Assembly (NCBI GenBank): GCA_900239685.1
Contig: OENT01000878.1
Span: 1-64,000, forward strand
Source of the DNA: Rotaria macrura
Lineage: Eukaryota; Rotifera; Eurotatoria; Philodinida; Philodinidae
DNA: 64,000 nucleotides
Direction of reading: 5' to 3'
Every line of letters begins with the position of its first letter. The stretch's first letter is position 1. The position numbers and the translations under genes are program-made. The notes under the pieces were generated by a model that made no database searches, was not told where the DNA came from, and saw only the letters and a list, made by a program, of their open reading frames with translations. Positions 25,101 to 36,770 of this stretch are shown here, one piece after another.

Positions 25101-27381
25101 AGCTGCATTATCAATAGGCAATGCAGCTTCTTCTTATGACATGGCCATAGGTGACTTGAACAAGGATGGCCAAGAAGACATTGTCATCGGCAACTTAGGC
25201 ACTAATGATCTTAGTATACTTTATTTGAAATACCAGACTGATTTTGCTAATGAAACAATTTATTCTCAAGGGTCTAGTTCGCATCCATCAGCAGTTAAAT
25301 CTGCTGATTTTAACAACGATCATATGACAGTTGTTATTGCTGCTAATTCTAGAAATGATAGCGTACAAGTGTTGTTTAAATTTTCTCAAGAAAGCTTTAC
25401 TAATAGAATAACTTATTCAACAGGCTCTAATTCACGTCCACGAGATATTGTTGTGGCTGATTTTGATAAAGACGGTCTACTAGATGTTGCTGTGGTCCTT
25501 TCTTATACTAGTCTGTTGGCTGTATATCTTAGATCCAACAATGAAAAATTCACCGCTATCACTCAATATTCCACAGGAAATAGTGCTTTCCCGAACTCGA
25601 TAGCTGCTGGTGACTTAAACACGGATGGTTGGATTGATGTCGTCGTCGCTAATAAGGGTACAAATAATTTGAATGTATTTCTTGGATTCGATTATCCAAC
25701 ATTTGCAAGTTCTAGTATTGTTTTGAAAAAACGTGGTTCCAATCCATCGTTTATTGTTGTAGGCGACTTCAATAATGATTCTCGATGGGATCTTGTAGTT
25801 GCTTGTAGCGGTGAGAAATATATAATTTTATTTTTGGGATATGGAAACGGGACGTTTGCAAGTGAAGATTCACAATTCATCACTTATTTAAATAGTCCAA
25901 AGGCATTAGCCGTTGGTGACTTTAACGATGACCATCGATTGGACATTATTGTTGCCAATAGTGCAAATCAGCTCGTAAATGTACTTCTCGGAAATGGAGA
26001 CGGAACATTTCTTGAAACTGATTCACTATCAACAGGCTCTTCATCTCCAGTTTCCATTGCAGTCGGCCACTTTAATAATGATAGTATCTTGGATATTGTA
26101 GTAGCTACTGGAGTGGGTAACTATGTTGGAGTATTTATAGGATATGGCAATGGTTCATTTTCAGAGCAAAATCAATATGGAATGCCCAATAAATCGTCTC
26201 CAGTCTGGGTTATTGTTGGTGATTTCAATAACGACAATGTATTTGACATAGCCGTTGCTAACTTAAATGGACTTAATGTAGGCATACTTTTAGGATACGG
26301 CAATGGTACTTTTAGAAATGTCACTATATATTCAACTGGAGCTTCTTCTAAGCCGTGTTCGATAGCTGCTGGAGATTTTAATAAAGACAATCGAATAGAC
26401 ATTGCTGTGGCTAATCAGTATACACAGACTATTGCTATAATGTATGGCTATGGTAATGGAACATTCTCGCTACAGGAGCAATATTCAACTGGATTAGCAT
26501 CTTCGTTATCATCTGTCATAGTTAGTGATTTGAACAATGACGGAGCCGTTGATATAGCTTATACGGATTCTGGAAGTGGGAAAGGCAACATTGGCGTACT
26601 ATATGGATTAGGTAATGGACAGTTCTTAATTCCAAATATCTATCCAACTGGCATCAAAACAGGACCTTCATCTATTGCATTCTTTGACTTAAACAATGAT
26701 AATCGGATAGATTTTGTCGTCGCTAACTCTGATAAAAATAGTATCGGTATTATGCTTCGAAATAAAAGTGACCCATTTGGTCCATCGACAAATTTAGGAA
26801 CTGGTAACAATTCTAATCCTTACTCAGTTGTTGTCAGCGATGTAAACGGTGATAAACAACTAGATATAGTTGTTGCCAATTCTGGTACAGGCAACATCGG
26901 TATTTTTCTTGGATATGGAAATGGAAGCTTTACAAATCAAACAAATTATTCTACTGGTCATTATTCAGCTCCGAAATCTGTCGCTGTCGCCGATTTCAAT
27001 GATGATAAAAGGGCCGACCTCGCTGTAGCAAATTTTAATCAAAGCAATATTTTAATTCTCCTTGGTTACGGCAACGGAACATTTAAAATTTTTCGAAATT
27101 ATTCTACTGGATTTAGTTCTGAACCATCCTCAATTGCTCTTGCAGATTTAGAAAAAGACAATAAGATGGATATTGTGGTTGCTAACAGTGGCATCAATAA
27201 TATTCTTGTTTTTTCCGGTTTAGGTAATGGAACATTTTCACCGCCTGCAACATACTCTCTTGATTACGACTGTACTCCAGTATCGGTTGCTATTGGAGAT
27301 TTTAACAATGATACCTGGTTGGATATTGCAGCTGCCGATTCTGGCACCGATTTTGTTGAAATTCTTTTGCAGACTTGTTAA
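22186..27381 (+). CDS. Single-pass membrane protein with 28 extracellular FG-GAP/VCBS repeats
   Basis: Three exons join in frame: 22186-22337, 22396-22517 and 23087-27381 (introns 58 and 569 nt, gt/ag; junction phases 2 and 1). The total is 1523 codons, or 1522 aa. Exon 1 encodes an acidic cytoplasmic tail. Exon 2 gives a basic stretch and one hydrophobic membrane segment of about 24 residues (starting AVCAFILFIII), without a signal peptide, so type II topology is inferred. Exon 3 is a single 4.3-kb ectodomain of 28 repeats of about 51 residues. Each has the form VAVGDFNNDxxLDIVVAN followed by a GYGNGTF-like strand. The DxNxDxxxD loops match the calcium-binding loops of integrin-alpha/VCBS beta-propellers. 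Four 7-blade propellers would use all 28 repeats. NGT/NGS sequons recur. It is probably an adhesion or recognition receptor; the ligand is unknown. A few repeats lack parts of the Ca loop (repeats 4, 12 and 15). Confidence 0.9.
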
Positions 27382-28500
27382 TTTTGCTTGTACAACAATA
27401 GAAAACTTCTTGCATTATACCTGATTATGGATTCTGTTTTTTTCCTTTGCAAAATAATCTTTCGAATGCATACGTACGTACATGTATACGAACTCGCTAA
27501 TAAAAAAGGAAGCACTCAATTGAAGGGTGTGGGTGTGACTCTAAAAGTGCTTATATTAGTATTTTTGTGGTGGTTAGTGTAGGTGATAGCATGAACGTGA
27601 CACACAGACTCGCACTCTACTTAACTGCACTGATTCTTATGTCTGAAATATGTGACATAGTAGAAGCAACAAGTTCTCGTACGATGATGCCATCTTCGGT
27701 GTGTTTCAGACTTGACAGTTTTCGAGACAAAGATTTCTTTCGTATGCTTAAAATTTTCGCATGGAAAAGTGAAGTAGATCAAAGTATTCTTACTTTTAGA
27801 TTTTTGATGTAATTTCTTTTCATTTTAGAAAATCACTTATTTTTATTTCTAATCGATCTTTGTTATAAATACCATGTTAAAAAGTGCAAGTTTCTCCCTC
27901 TATCCTTTGTGCTTAGATATCCTCTATTCGTGCATGCAAGTATTGGACAATGTTGATGGTTGTTTTTCTTCTATGAAACATTAGTAAGTCACTTCGATCT
28001 GTTGAAAAGCTGAAAGCATTGAATATAATGTCAGATCCTGCCTGTTATCCCCCAGAATACAAATCTTCCGTTAAGATGTTTGTATTAATTCTTTGAAGTA
28101 GGAGATCGTCGAAATTTTTCGAAGCGTCTCGGAAAGGAAACGTTTTTATTTTCAAGTGAATATTGGTTGTGGCGGTACCTACTGAATCAACTTTATTGAG
28201 CTGATCAAATTTTAGAACATCGATCATTTTATTCTGGCAGTCTGGTCTTAAAACGGTGATCAGTAGAGTGATATAAGAATAAGGAATCCTTTTCTTGGAA
28301 GCAACTCATTATTCATCACCACTCTTCATTTTCTACAACAGTATCTGTAAGCACCCATCACTGTAATAGAGATGTACTCAACCGTTTATAACAGACGGCG
28401 CTTCATATAGGAAACCAATAGCTCATTGTATAAATTTCAAAATTAACGAATAACTTCCTATTTCTTATTCGTCATAATGTCGAAATTTTCATACGCCAAT
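27382..28500. other. Intergenic, weak unassigned coding signal
   Basis: No gene is supported. A minus-strand frame of 60 codons (28227-28045) has a less AT-biased, protein-like composition. It could be an isolated exon or relic, but no partner exon or domain was found. Confidence 0.3.
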
Positions 28501-28713
28501 CTCTAAAAAACAGCAGCTTTTCAGAACCTTTTTAGTTTCTATCTTTTACCCGATCGCAGAATCCCCTAAAAATGTTTTTTTAAGAGAAAAAAGAGTTCAA
28601 GCGCCATCTAGAACACCTTTTTTTTTCTTGTCCAGAACCATTTTTTGAGGGTTCTGCGATTGGGTAAAAGAAAGAACCTAAAACGGTTCTGGAAAACTCC
28701 TTTTTTTTGAGAG
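28501..28713. mobile_element. Foldback MITE with arms of about 70 bp
   Basis: Bases 28501-28574 pair with 28642-28713 over almost their whole length with scattered mismatches. Both arms contain a tcagaacc/ccagaacc block, an ctttcttttaccc-like block and cgatcgcagaa. The loop of about 65 bases is T/A-rich and non-coding. A target duplication could not be defined confidently, so the superfamily is open. Confidence 0.7.
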
Positions 28714-30976
28714 AACAGACTCAATCTAAATCTCGATGATCAGAGAGTGCCAAGCAATTTTCTGAAAAAATCATAAACACTGAGTATGAATGGTCTGAGT
28801 CACTTTTGTATCCAGATGAATGTACAAGAGATCGGTAGACAGATAGATATGAATTATTTTTCACTTTTCTCATCTTGGAAGTGTCGTAGCAGTTATTTGA
28901 TCACTGATACGTGCGTCTAAACCACCAAATATTAATTAAAATTTGAATGCCACTATTATTTGTATCTTAGTGAAATTGAATGGAAAATAGTAGGCTCTAA
29001 GACTTCAATCAACATTCTAACTGAAGTATCTGTCGTTTCACCTCAATCGATGCATATAGATGATGCCATAATTTCTGTCATCTTCCAAACTGCCATCGAA
29101 AGTTATTAAAAAGATGCAGTTACCATACTAATCTAGTGATAGGGCTCTTGATGTTTCTAGTCGTCAAGAGGATTTTCATACATGCTATATTTTGTTATTA
29201 TTGCATATGACTTATTATTTAGATGACAAATTTTCCTCTGTGGATCTTCAAGTTAATTCAAATAGCTCCATTGTAGTTCATAGTTTAGTTCTGTAGAAAA
29301 TGTACTGAAGACTTGCTTTGCACTATTCGTGACTATACTTTTTCACTGTTACGGCAATCTTGAAGAACATAAATTTCAGAAATCTACAGATTCCTCATCA
29401 ATTTACGATGCTAGCATAATACTCAGCAAACATAGGAAACTTTTATTTGACACCTGATATAATTTTCGATTCTCGATAAGTTTACTTTTCAATCACTTTA
29501 ATCTTTGTGAAAGATAATCATTAATCATAGTTTATAATTTGATACTAATCATACGCTGATTCCGGTTCGTTTCAATTACTTAATTGTATCAGGCAATAGT
29601 TTGATAAGATATCTGAGTAATATTTTTGTTGTATATCGACGGAATTAAGGTATTCCCGTTTGCTTTTGTGTGTATGGATATAGAATTATTCATCAATAAA
29701 AAAAACCTAGTCCGATGTGGAATAACAAGCAACTCTAAAATAAATTAGTATTTAAAACAGAAAACAGAAAACAGAGAAGACCGAAAACATTTAAGCCAAG
29801 TAGTAAAAATATTCTAGTCTATAGCGCATCGGCTATTTATTGTAACCAATATGACGGTGGTTTACGGTGGAATTTCAATGTGAAGGACTGATCATCTTAT
29901 CTGACACTGATGTCCTACTTCAACAATTGGAGTATCCATAGGGACTCTTGTCGATATTATCGAAAGAAAAAAAATCAAAAAATCTGAGAAGTTTATTGCA
30001 AATGTGAATTCCTCGATAACGGTTGTTTTGACTAGAAGCCTTTACGAAATCCTTTTTGTCCTTGAAAGTCGTTTGTTCAATCAAAAACTTTCAAGAGCGA
30101 ACCAGCCATACTTTATAAGCATCTAATTAGCTAAAATTTCTTGGTGATTACAACTGAGTTGTGAATAGGGAATTTTCAAAAGCATATCATGGAATGGATC
30201 AAACAAACAACTTGTGAGCCTTGAAATCGTACAAACTAAATTTAGAGCTTTATACCTTAATACTTAATAGTTTGTACCCCAAGACCCCAAATTCAATTTT
30301 TATCATATGATATTTTCTTCAGTTGATGAAGGCATCATTTTAGTCCGGAAAAAGCTCTCTTGGATCAAAAAATTTGAATTTGAAATTTTGAAAAATAGTT
30401 CAAGATTTCGATCCTTCAAACATGAATGTTATTGACAAAATTTAATAATTTATGGTTGAAATGATAAAGAGTGACTGGGCATAGATACATAAAAAGTGTA
30501 CTGATACAAAAATAGAGAAACACATTCTGTTGTATGTATTTGGTGCTCCTTTAGGTCAAAGCAGATTTTTAAACAGCCCAAAAACAATCATACAGATCTA
30601 GTAACTTCGTCGTAGTGATTCGTAGTGCATAAAATTACTGCTGAACTTGATTATTGTACAAGTAGATTCTTTCAATAGTTGGCTGCGCTTCTTTAATTAT
30701 TGAATACATGAGTAATTTTATATGTATACGTAAATTATGGAATAATGAAATATCGCAGACTATCTTAAATAATTGATTTCAAGTTTCATGTTGGATACTA
30801 CTTATTAGATAAGAGAATGTAATATGGAAAGAAGGAAAAAAACTTTGGTGTAGAGAATTCATTTGACATAGATAACAGAATGGGAAAGAATAGCATTACA
30901 CGACTTTATTCTAGTTGGTAAAAGTAATAGCAAGAATAGAATATCTGTTGTTCAAGCAACTCTTCAAATATCACAA
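28714..30976. other. Intergenic AT-rich region
   Basis: No gene recognised. A short run of aaaacag units sits at about 29755-29775. The frame of the downstream GPCR pseudogene may extend a few tens of bases upstream into this region. Confidence 0.4.
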
Positions 30977-31828
30977 TATGGCCCCGTCGTGCTTTTTTCA
31001 ATTGGAATTCCGGCAGCTCTTTTGAATGTGCTTATTTTTTTGAGTATAAGAACAATGCGACGATCGCCTTCTTGTTATTATGTTATTGGTCAATGACTCG
31101 CCGATATGAGTGCCTTGTTGACTGTATTTCTTCAAACTATACCATCAACTCCAATGCTCGCCTCATCTGTCGGTTGCAAATTGAGTGTACTCTGTCTTTA
31201 GTCAAGAGCGTGTTTGGCAATGAGCTTTCTCTGTTTAGCTGCATTCGATCTTTGGGCATCAACGTCTCCATCAGTTGTTGTTCGTTGATGGAGTACTATT
31301 CAGATAGCTCGTTATACTTTTCCACTTCCTTTTCTTACATGTTCACTTATTAATATACCGTTTCTCATCTACGCTGACTTGGTGCCACCTGCTAACCGTT
31401 GTTCATTCACCAGCGACTTATTTGAACGAATTGCAAATGAGTTTCTTTCACCAATCCGTGCTGTTTTTCTCCCGCTGCGTATTCTAGCCGCTTTCGGTTT
31501 ATTAACTTATCGAAATATTCGTCTTATTACTCATGTTCGGCGGCGATGTATTCGAAATCATTTACCGACATGGGAACAGCAAGTGACGCGAATGATTCTT
31601 ACTTAAACTATTATCAGCACCATATATATGCTTCCTCGTGCCATTTTCGTTATGTATTGGACGGCTACACTTGGATATAATGTAAGGAAAAGTTTATATC
31701 GAATATCTGTTGAACTGCAGAGAGAAATTAACTGTCGGCTATTAGTTTATGTGTCAAGTTTTCTTCTTCATTTTTCGTTTTTATTTTCGTTTCGCCACAC
31801 CTTCGACAAACAATCAAAGCGTATTTAA
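30977..31828 (+). pseudogene. Rhodopsin-family GPCR pseudogene
   Basis: One plus-strand frame can be read as a seven-helix receptor across the whole interval, interrupted by four in-frame stops at 31094-31096 (TGA), 31199-31201 (TAG), 31286-31288 (TGA) and 31604-31606 (TAA). TM1 is FSIGIPAALLNVLIFL, followed by an RTMRRSPSCYYV loop and a TM2 with a LADMSALL core, where a stop replaces the residue before LAD. TM3 ends in LAAFDLWASTS, in place of a DRY motif. TM5 and the following basic loop (HVRRRCIRNHLPTWEQQ) are clear. It is apparently single-exon. The uniform single frame with only point stops suggests fairly recent inactivation. The ligand is unknown. TM7 and an NPxxY motif were not recognised. 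Confidence 0.8.
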
Positions 31829-33716
31829 AATGTCAATCCAATGCCAGACCAAATCGAATCGGCACTGCAAATATGTCTCTAGCAGTAATAAGAACTATTG
31901 GGCGCAGGGAAGAGAGAGCGTAAATATGCACCCAACTATGGCAAGGGAATAGTTTCGACAAGATGGATTTTTCAAATTTTACATAGACAGAAAATATCTA
32001 TTAATTAACTTTAATGTTGAGCCGATTGATATTTAATGAATCAAAATCAAAATAGAGCTAAGGCTCTTCAGTATCTTTCGCGTTTCATACTATCAATATA
32101 CTTGCATATCGTCGATCAAACGACAAAGGAAATTCATCAAAGAAAACCAGTGTTTCGTGATCTTCGATGTAAAAATTAAGTGAGGAAAAATGATGTTGAA
32201 GACAAGATCGTAATGAACGTTTTGATAATTTTGAAAAAATCTTAATACGTATATCTACTTTATTTTTTCTTAAGCATGTACCGTGCACTACACTGCTTTC
32301 AACAGTAGTTCATCAGTATAATAAGCTTTGCCTATGTTGAAATGTTATGTGAATTCTTATAGGTATGAATTGGTGCTAGGAGTATAGTGCATGGAATGTT
32401 TTCAATATCTGAATAATCTTTGAATCAAATTTTGTACTTTCATTTAAACTACGCATATTCGATATATAAAATGTATCTGTATAAAATAAGTATCAACCAG
32501 CTGTCTTAAGATATAATGTTAAAACAAAATTTTTAATTATTTCTTCAGTTTGAACGAGAAAACAGAGAAATATAATTTTAAGATTATCTGAGCTCTTCGA
32601 AAGACAATGATTACGACTCATTTTCCTCATAAATATTATTATTCAGCATTGTACGCAAAACTGAATTTTGAATGCTGAAAACAGCATTCAAAATATTGCC
32701 ATTATTTAAAAGATTAGTCTCATTTTGATCTTAGGGCATGAATGTGTATGGATGATTTGATCCTTGGATTATAAGGTCGAATTTACGGTGCAAAGAAAAG
32801 ACTTGCTTTGGTCAAATTCGAATGTATCTTATTCGTGTGAATTGATTCAAATAAAAGCCACAACAGTCAACAGAACCTTTCGAGGAATCCAACTTAGATG
32901 GCAATTATAGATACCCGTACGGGAACGGTGTAAGTCTTGTGTCTTAAGATCTATGTTCCTTTGATGATGATGATGATGATTTTAGAAGAGAAAATTAAAA
33001 AACCAGTGAAAATAGATATATTTTCTTTCCCATAAACAGACGCATTTGCAACTTTTTCTAATGCAAATGTAAGATATTCATGCATTGTCGATGAATGAGA
33101 TGATGTTTAATGTTTTACCATTTAGAATAAGACAATGGTGAATTACAGTCGTGCATCATAAGGGAAAAGTATACTTTCTTGCATCCTTGGTACACATTGA
33201 TATTTAGTTCATGAATAAAGCCATCGGTATGATTTAAAGGAAAAGAAAAAAGCAAATTATTAATAGTTTTGTTTGAAATGTTTTAAACACATTATTGGTT
33301 TGCTGTTGTTTTTTCCTGAAAGTGCCAATTTTTTCCCATGAGATTTCTTGGTTAAAAACTCAATGGTGTCGATTCCGAGAAACAAATTAGTGATAGTTGA
33401 GCAATTTGAACTTACTCGTAAATACTTAGCAGTATCAGGAGTCTGAGATTCTGTAGTTTCAATTGAATGAGAGTTCAATTTAAAAAATCCTCCATATGCG
33501 CGGAGCAGTCCGAATTTTCAGCCTTCCTACGGTGTTCTCAATGCAACTAGAATTATGATTAACACGTTGCTATTATATCGATAGCACTAGAATAGGACTA
33601 AGTTGTATCGACAAAAAAAGTCAAAGTGAACTGTTCTTATTTAAATTGAAACAAAATTTATCTATCACTTATACACTGAAAAAACAAAATAGATAAATTA
33701 ATTGTTCAAGATGATT
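31829..33716. other. Intergenic region with a small hairpin and a GAT microsatellite
   Basis: No gene recognised. A perfect 13-bp stem with a 4-base loop lies at 32665-32694 (attttgaatgctg and its complement). A short gat trinucleotide run lies at about 32963-32979. This side is downstream of the minus-strand G-domain gene and should hold its 3' UTR. Confidence 0.5.
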
Positions 33717-36700
33717 TTATTCCAACGACACGTTATTATTCGCAGAGTTGAGCAGAGACATGTTTGTATACGCTAATGTCCTGAGTGAGTAACATGGTAC
33801 TTCGTATTCATGCTGCTTCATTATAAATTGACGACTCTCTCTGATAGCAGCGATTCTTTCAGCAACCATCGAGTACGTACTAACTTTATCAATCCACTGA
33901 CCAATAGTTGATAATGAATCAGGTTCTAATCTTGATGCCACTGTATTTATTTGGTTCTCATAAACTTTTTTCATCTTTTTCAGCTCATCATGTACAAAGT
34001 CATTGAGATAGTGCGGATCTTTTGTCATACAAATCTTTGCTTCTTCGTCAATCATTCGACTGAGACCAGATAGAAATGGATCAATGTGTTTATTCTGAGC
34101 AGTATTCATCAAGAACCTCGTAAATGAAGCGCTAGCAGTGCACAGATTTTTTACGATAAGAATAATGTCGCTTCGATTGATATCTGAAGGCTTGTTCACA
34201 ATTGTATATCGAAGTTTATAATCGATCGGGATGTGTTGACTTGGAGAACATGTACAAACTTTACATTTATCCCGAAATTCATGTATATCATCAATTTTAA
34301 TCCAAAAGTTGCCAAAGCGACATGATTCGTGTTTACAAGACAGGCATATAGTAGATGGGCGTTTGAGAGCTGTTGAACTTTCTTGAATTGATATTTTCGT
34401 AGATTCCATGTTCCATAGGGCAAGAATTCGTAGCATATTTCTCATGGTTCCTAACATCGGTCGAACCATGGAGCTGATTTGAATTTGCGCTTGTCTGATC
34501 GATTGGCATGCACCATAAATACGGTATGGTTTGAGGTTTAGACGAATATGTTCCAAAAGCCGACTTGATTCCTTAACAGAATGGCACCAGCTCTTTTCGA
34601 AATCACTTTTTTGAAGATTGTCAAATTCGATTGAATTTTCGACTGCGACTAAATACCGAAACGATTCACTATCAAAACAGAAAGCATTTTCTTTGTTAAA
34701 AGAAACTTTGGCGAAAGGAGATGAGTTGAGCATTGATTTGAGCAGAATTCCGGTATTGCCAGGAGAAAAAGATGTTGGACGAGTCTTGGTAAAGCAGAAG
34801 AGAAGATTGTCACGAATATTCTCTCCCAGAAAATCAAATAAACGTGTCAAACATGTTGGCAAGAAAAAATTCAGATGTAATGAGTCTGGTTCGAGAAGAA
34901 AGCAAACAGCATTTACATGAGTAAAATGATTTACGTAATGCAAGATGCGTTCCATGTTTGCTTCATCTTGAGCGAGACCACGAGAGTCTCCGAAACCAGG
35001 TGTGTCAATGAAACGCACTTTGATTTGATTCCCATCAGTGTCATCTAGATAAAATACATAAGACTTGCACTGTTGTGTGACTGAATGACCGTGGGAGCTG
35101 TAATTTTCATTGCTCGAAGTTTCGATACGATCATATGTCATGATTTGTTGATCCAAGGTATCGCTAACATGCAAAAGAAAAGAGGTGGATATGAGAACGA
35201 ATGGAGTGCTGATCACAGCCTGTTGAAGTGACTTGAAAGTAATATAGTTAACAAGAGCATTAATGAAGGTGGATTTGCCAACGCCCGACTCACCAAGCAG
35301 GAGAATATTGATGGTGTCTGAAGTTGATGACCGCTGTTTTAGAGTTGATTCGATTGGTGCGGATGACTTAACAGTTGAAGAGAGAACCATTGTTTCTGCC
35401 AATTGGAATGTACAATAGGAGAAATCAACATAGATCGAGTCTAGCTTCTCGTTATCTTTACGTTCTCGAATGATCTGATTGCGGAGATAATACCACTGTG
35501 ATGGATTCGCGTTTTTCAAAAAATCAGTGGAGCAGAAAAACCGTTGATAATGTCCACATCGAAGTAATTTTTGTTCGATGATGCTTTGATCATCTCCATC
35601 TTGTATACCAAGCTCGATAGCGTTGCAATAGTCAAACTGTTGCCTTAGTAACTCAATAATCATACTCGCTTTAGTTTGCAAGTAAATTATATAAGTGCTT
35701 AATTCGTCTATTGTTTTTCGCCATCTAGTGTAAGCATCACCGCGAAATATTTGCCCGATATTTAATACTGTTTCTTGACCACAACGCATTCTAATGATCA
35801 GTGGTTGAATTAGTCGAACTATGTTTTCATGATATATTTTACTTCTACCATAGAGTCGATGTGCCTCCAGTAGGTGGGAGGCCAGATGTTTTTGAAGAAC
35901 TTCTTTTGTATTGTCGTCTAGTCTAAAGCTTGTCTGTTTTAATATGATCATTGAGCGAAGTAAATCCTTCTCGAAAATTTCACGAAAATTGGACTCCAGT
36001 TCAAAATATCCAGGACACAAGTCAACATTTTCAGAACGAAGCCATTTCATAGGACTGAGACGATAGTATAATAGACCATGATCATTCGGTTTGTTTATCA
36101 GCTGATATAAAACACGGTAAAGATCTAGGAATTTTTTAATTTCGATTAACTTAGGAATATTTGAGTAGACTGTTGTGTAAGGAATTTGATCGAACAGCCG
36201 CTCTATATCTGTACTTATTGTGAAATTCTTCAGCCTATTCTGTAAATGATCTCGTATTTGTTGTAGAGCAGCATCGATATTACTAGTAAAATTATCGTTG
36301 GCTGGTAGTTGAAGAATGACAATGACATCAACACCAAAACTTGTTTCTGTAATAATATGCGTTGCAGAATTGTCCAGTGTTAATTTTTCGATGTACTTGC
36401 TAATCTGATCTAGTTCATTAGAAAGATGCTCATGATGGTCGATATAATAAAACCGAAAGTATCGAGTATATTCATTGATCGAATGGGGGTAATCGACGAT
36501 AGATGACAATCCAATCTTAGGAACGAAGTTTACCAATACACTCAGTCGTAGTTCATCTTCGATACCAATCATTTCAGCAAGATTCAGGAATTCATTTGTT
36601 TCGTATGTTTGAATTTCACATAAAACCAATCGGCTTCGTATTATCGATGTTTTCAAGGTGTTGGTATCTAAGGCATCAAGTAATTGATCTCGCCAACTAT

Positions 36701-36770
36701 TGTACAGTGAACCAAGACGCCCAGAAGTATTGATTGCTGTTCGCTTTATTGTATCCACGGGTGCATGCAT
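33717..36770 (-). CDS. Large G-domain (TRAFAC-type GTPase) protein, 1017 aa
   Basis: A single uninterrupted exon encodes a large cytosolic GTP-binding protein. Residues 1 to about 480 form a helix-rich N-terminal region that I cannot assign. The G domain follows: P-loop GESGVGKST (about 489-498), switch/G3 IDTPGFGD (about 587) and a G4-like FTKTR (about 658). A Cys-rich segment with CLSCKHESC (about 807) and CKVCTCSPSQH (about 840) could bind zinc. A helical C-terminal region ends the protein. The order resembles uncharacterised animal and fungal proteins with AIG1/septin-like G domains; I do not know a tested function. The first Met is preceded by a tttttcgacag stretch that looks like a splice acceptor, so a 5' UTR intron or trans-splice site is possible. 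All G motifs look intact. Confidence 0.85.
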   Translation of the reverse strand: MHAPVDTIKRTAINTSGRLGSLYNSWRDQLLDALDTNTLKTSIIRSRLVLCEIQTYETNEFLNLAEMIGIEDELRLSVLVNFVPKIGLSSIVDYPHSINEYTRYFRFYYIDHHEHLSNELDQISKYIEKLTLDNSATHIITETSFGVDVIVILQLPANDNFTSNIDAALQQIRDHLQNRLKNFTISTDIERLFDQIPYTTVYSNIPKLIEIKKFLDLYRVLYQLINKPNDHGLLYYRLSPMKWLRSENVDLCPGYFELESNFREIFEKDLLRSMIILKQTSFRLDDNTKEVLQKHLASHLLEAHRLYGRSKIYHENIVRLIQPLIIRMRCGQETVLNIGQIFRGDAYTRWRKTIDELSTYIIYLQTKASMIIELLRQQFDYCNAIELGIQDGDDQSIIEQKLLRCGHYQRFFCSTDFLKNANPSQWYYLRNQIIRERKDNEKLDSIYVDFSYCTFQLAETMVLSSTVKSSAPIESTLKQRSSTSDTINILLLGESGVGKSTFINALVNYITFKSLQQAVISTPFVLISTSFLLHVSDTLDQQIMTYDRIETSSNENYSSHGHSVTQQCKSYVFYLDDTDGNQIKVRFIDTPGFGDSRGLAQDEANMERILHYVNHFTHVNAVCFLLEPDSLHLNFFLPTCLTRLFDFLGENIRDNLLFCFTKTRPTSFSPGNTGILLKSMLNSSPFAKVSFNKENAFCFDSESFRYLVAVENSIEFDNLQKSDFEKSWCHSVKESSRLLEHIRLNLKPYRIYGACQSIRQAQIQISSMVRPMLGTMRNMLRILALWNMESTKISIQESSTALKRPSTICLSCKHESCRFGNFWIKIDDIHEFRDKCKVCTCSPSQHIPIDYKLRYTIVNKPSDINRSDIILIVKNLCTASASFTRFLMNTAQNKHIDPFLSGLSRMIDEEAKICMTKDPHYLNDFVHDELKKMKKVYENQINTVASRLEPDSLSTIGQWIDKVSTYSMVAERIAAIRESRQFIMKQHEYEVPCYSLRTLAYTNMSLLNSANNNVSLE

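Noticed and set aside
25692-26402. Minus-strand open frames inside the VCBS exon
   Set aside because: They are shadows of the strongly repetitive plus-strand coding sequence.
28045-28227. 60-codon minus-strand frame with protein-like composition
   Set aside because: No domain, partner exon or splice-consistent continuation was found.
34618-34920. Plus-strand 100-codon frame inside the GTPase gene
   Set aside because: It is antisense to the conserved G4 region of the real gene and shows no domain.
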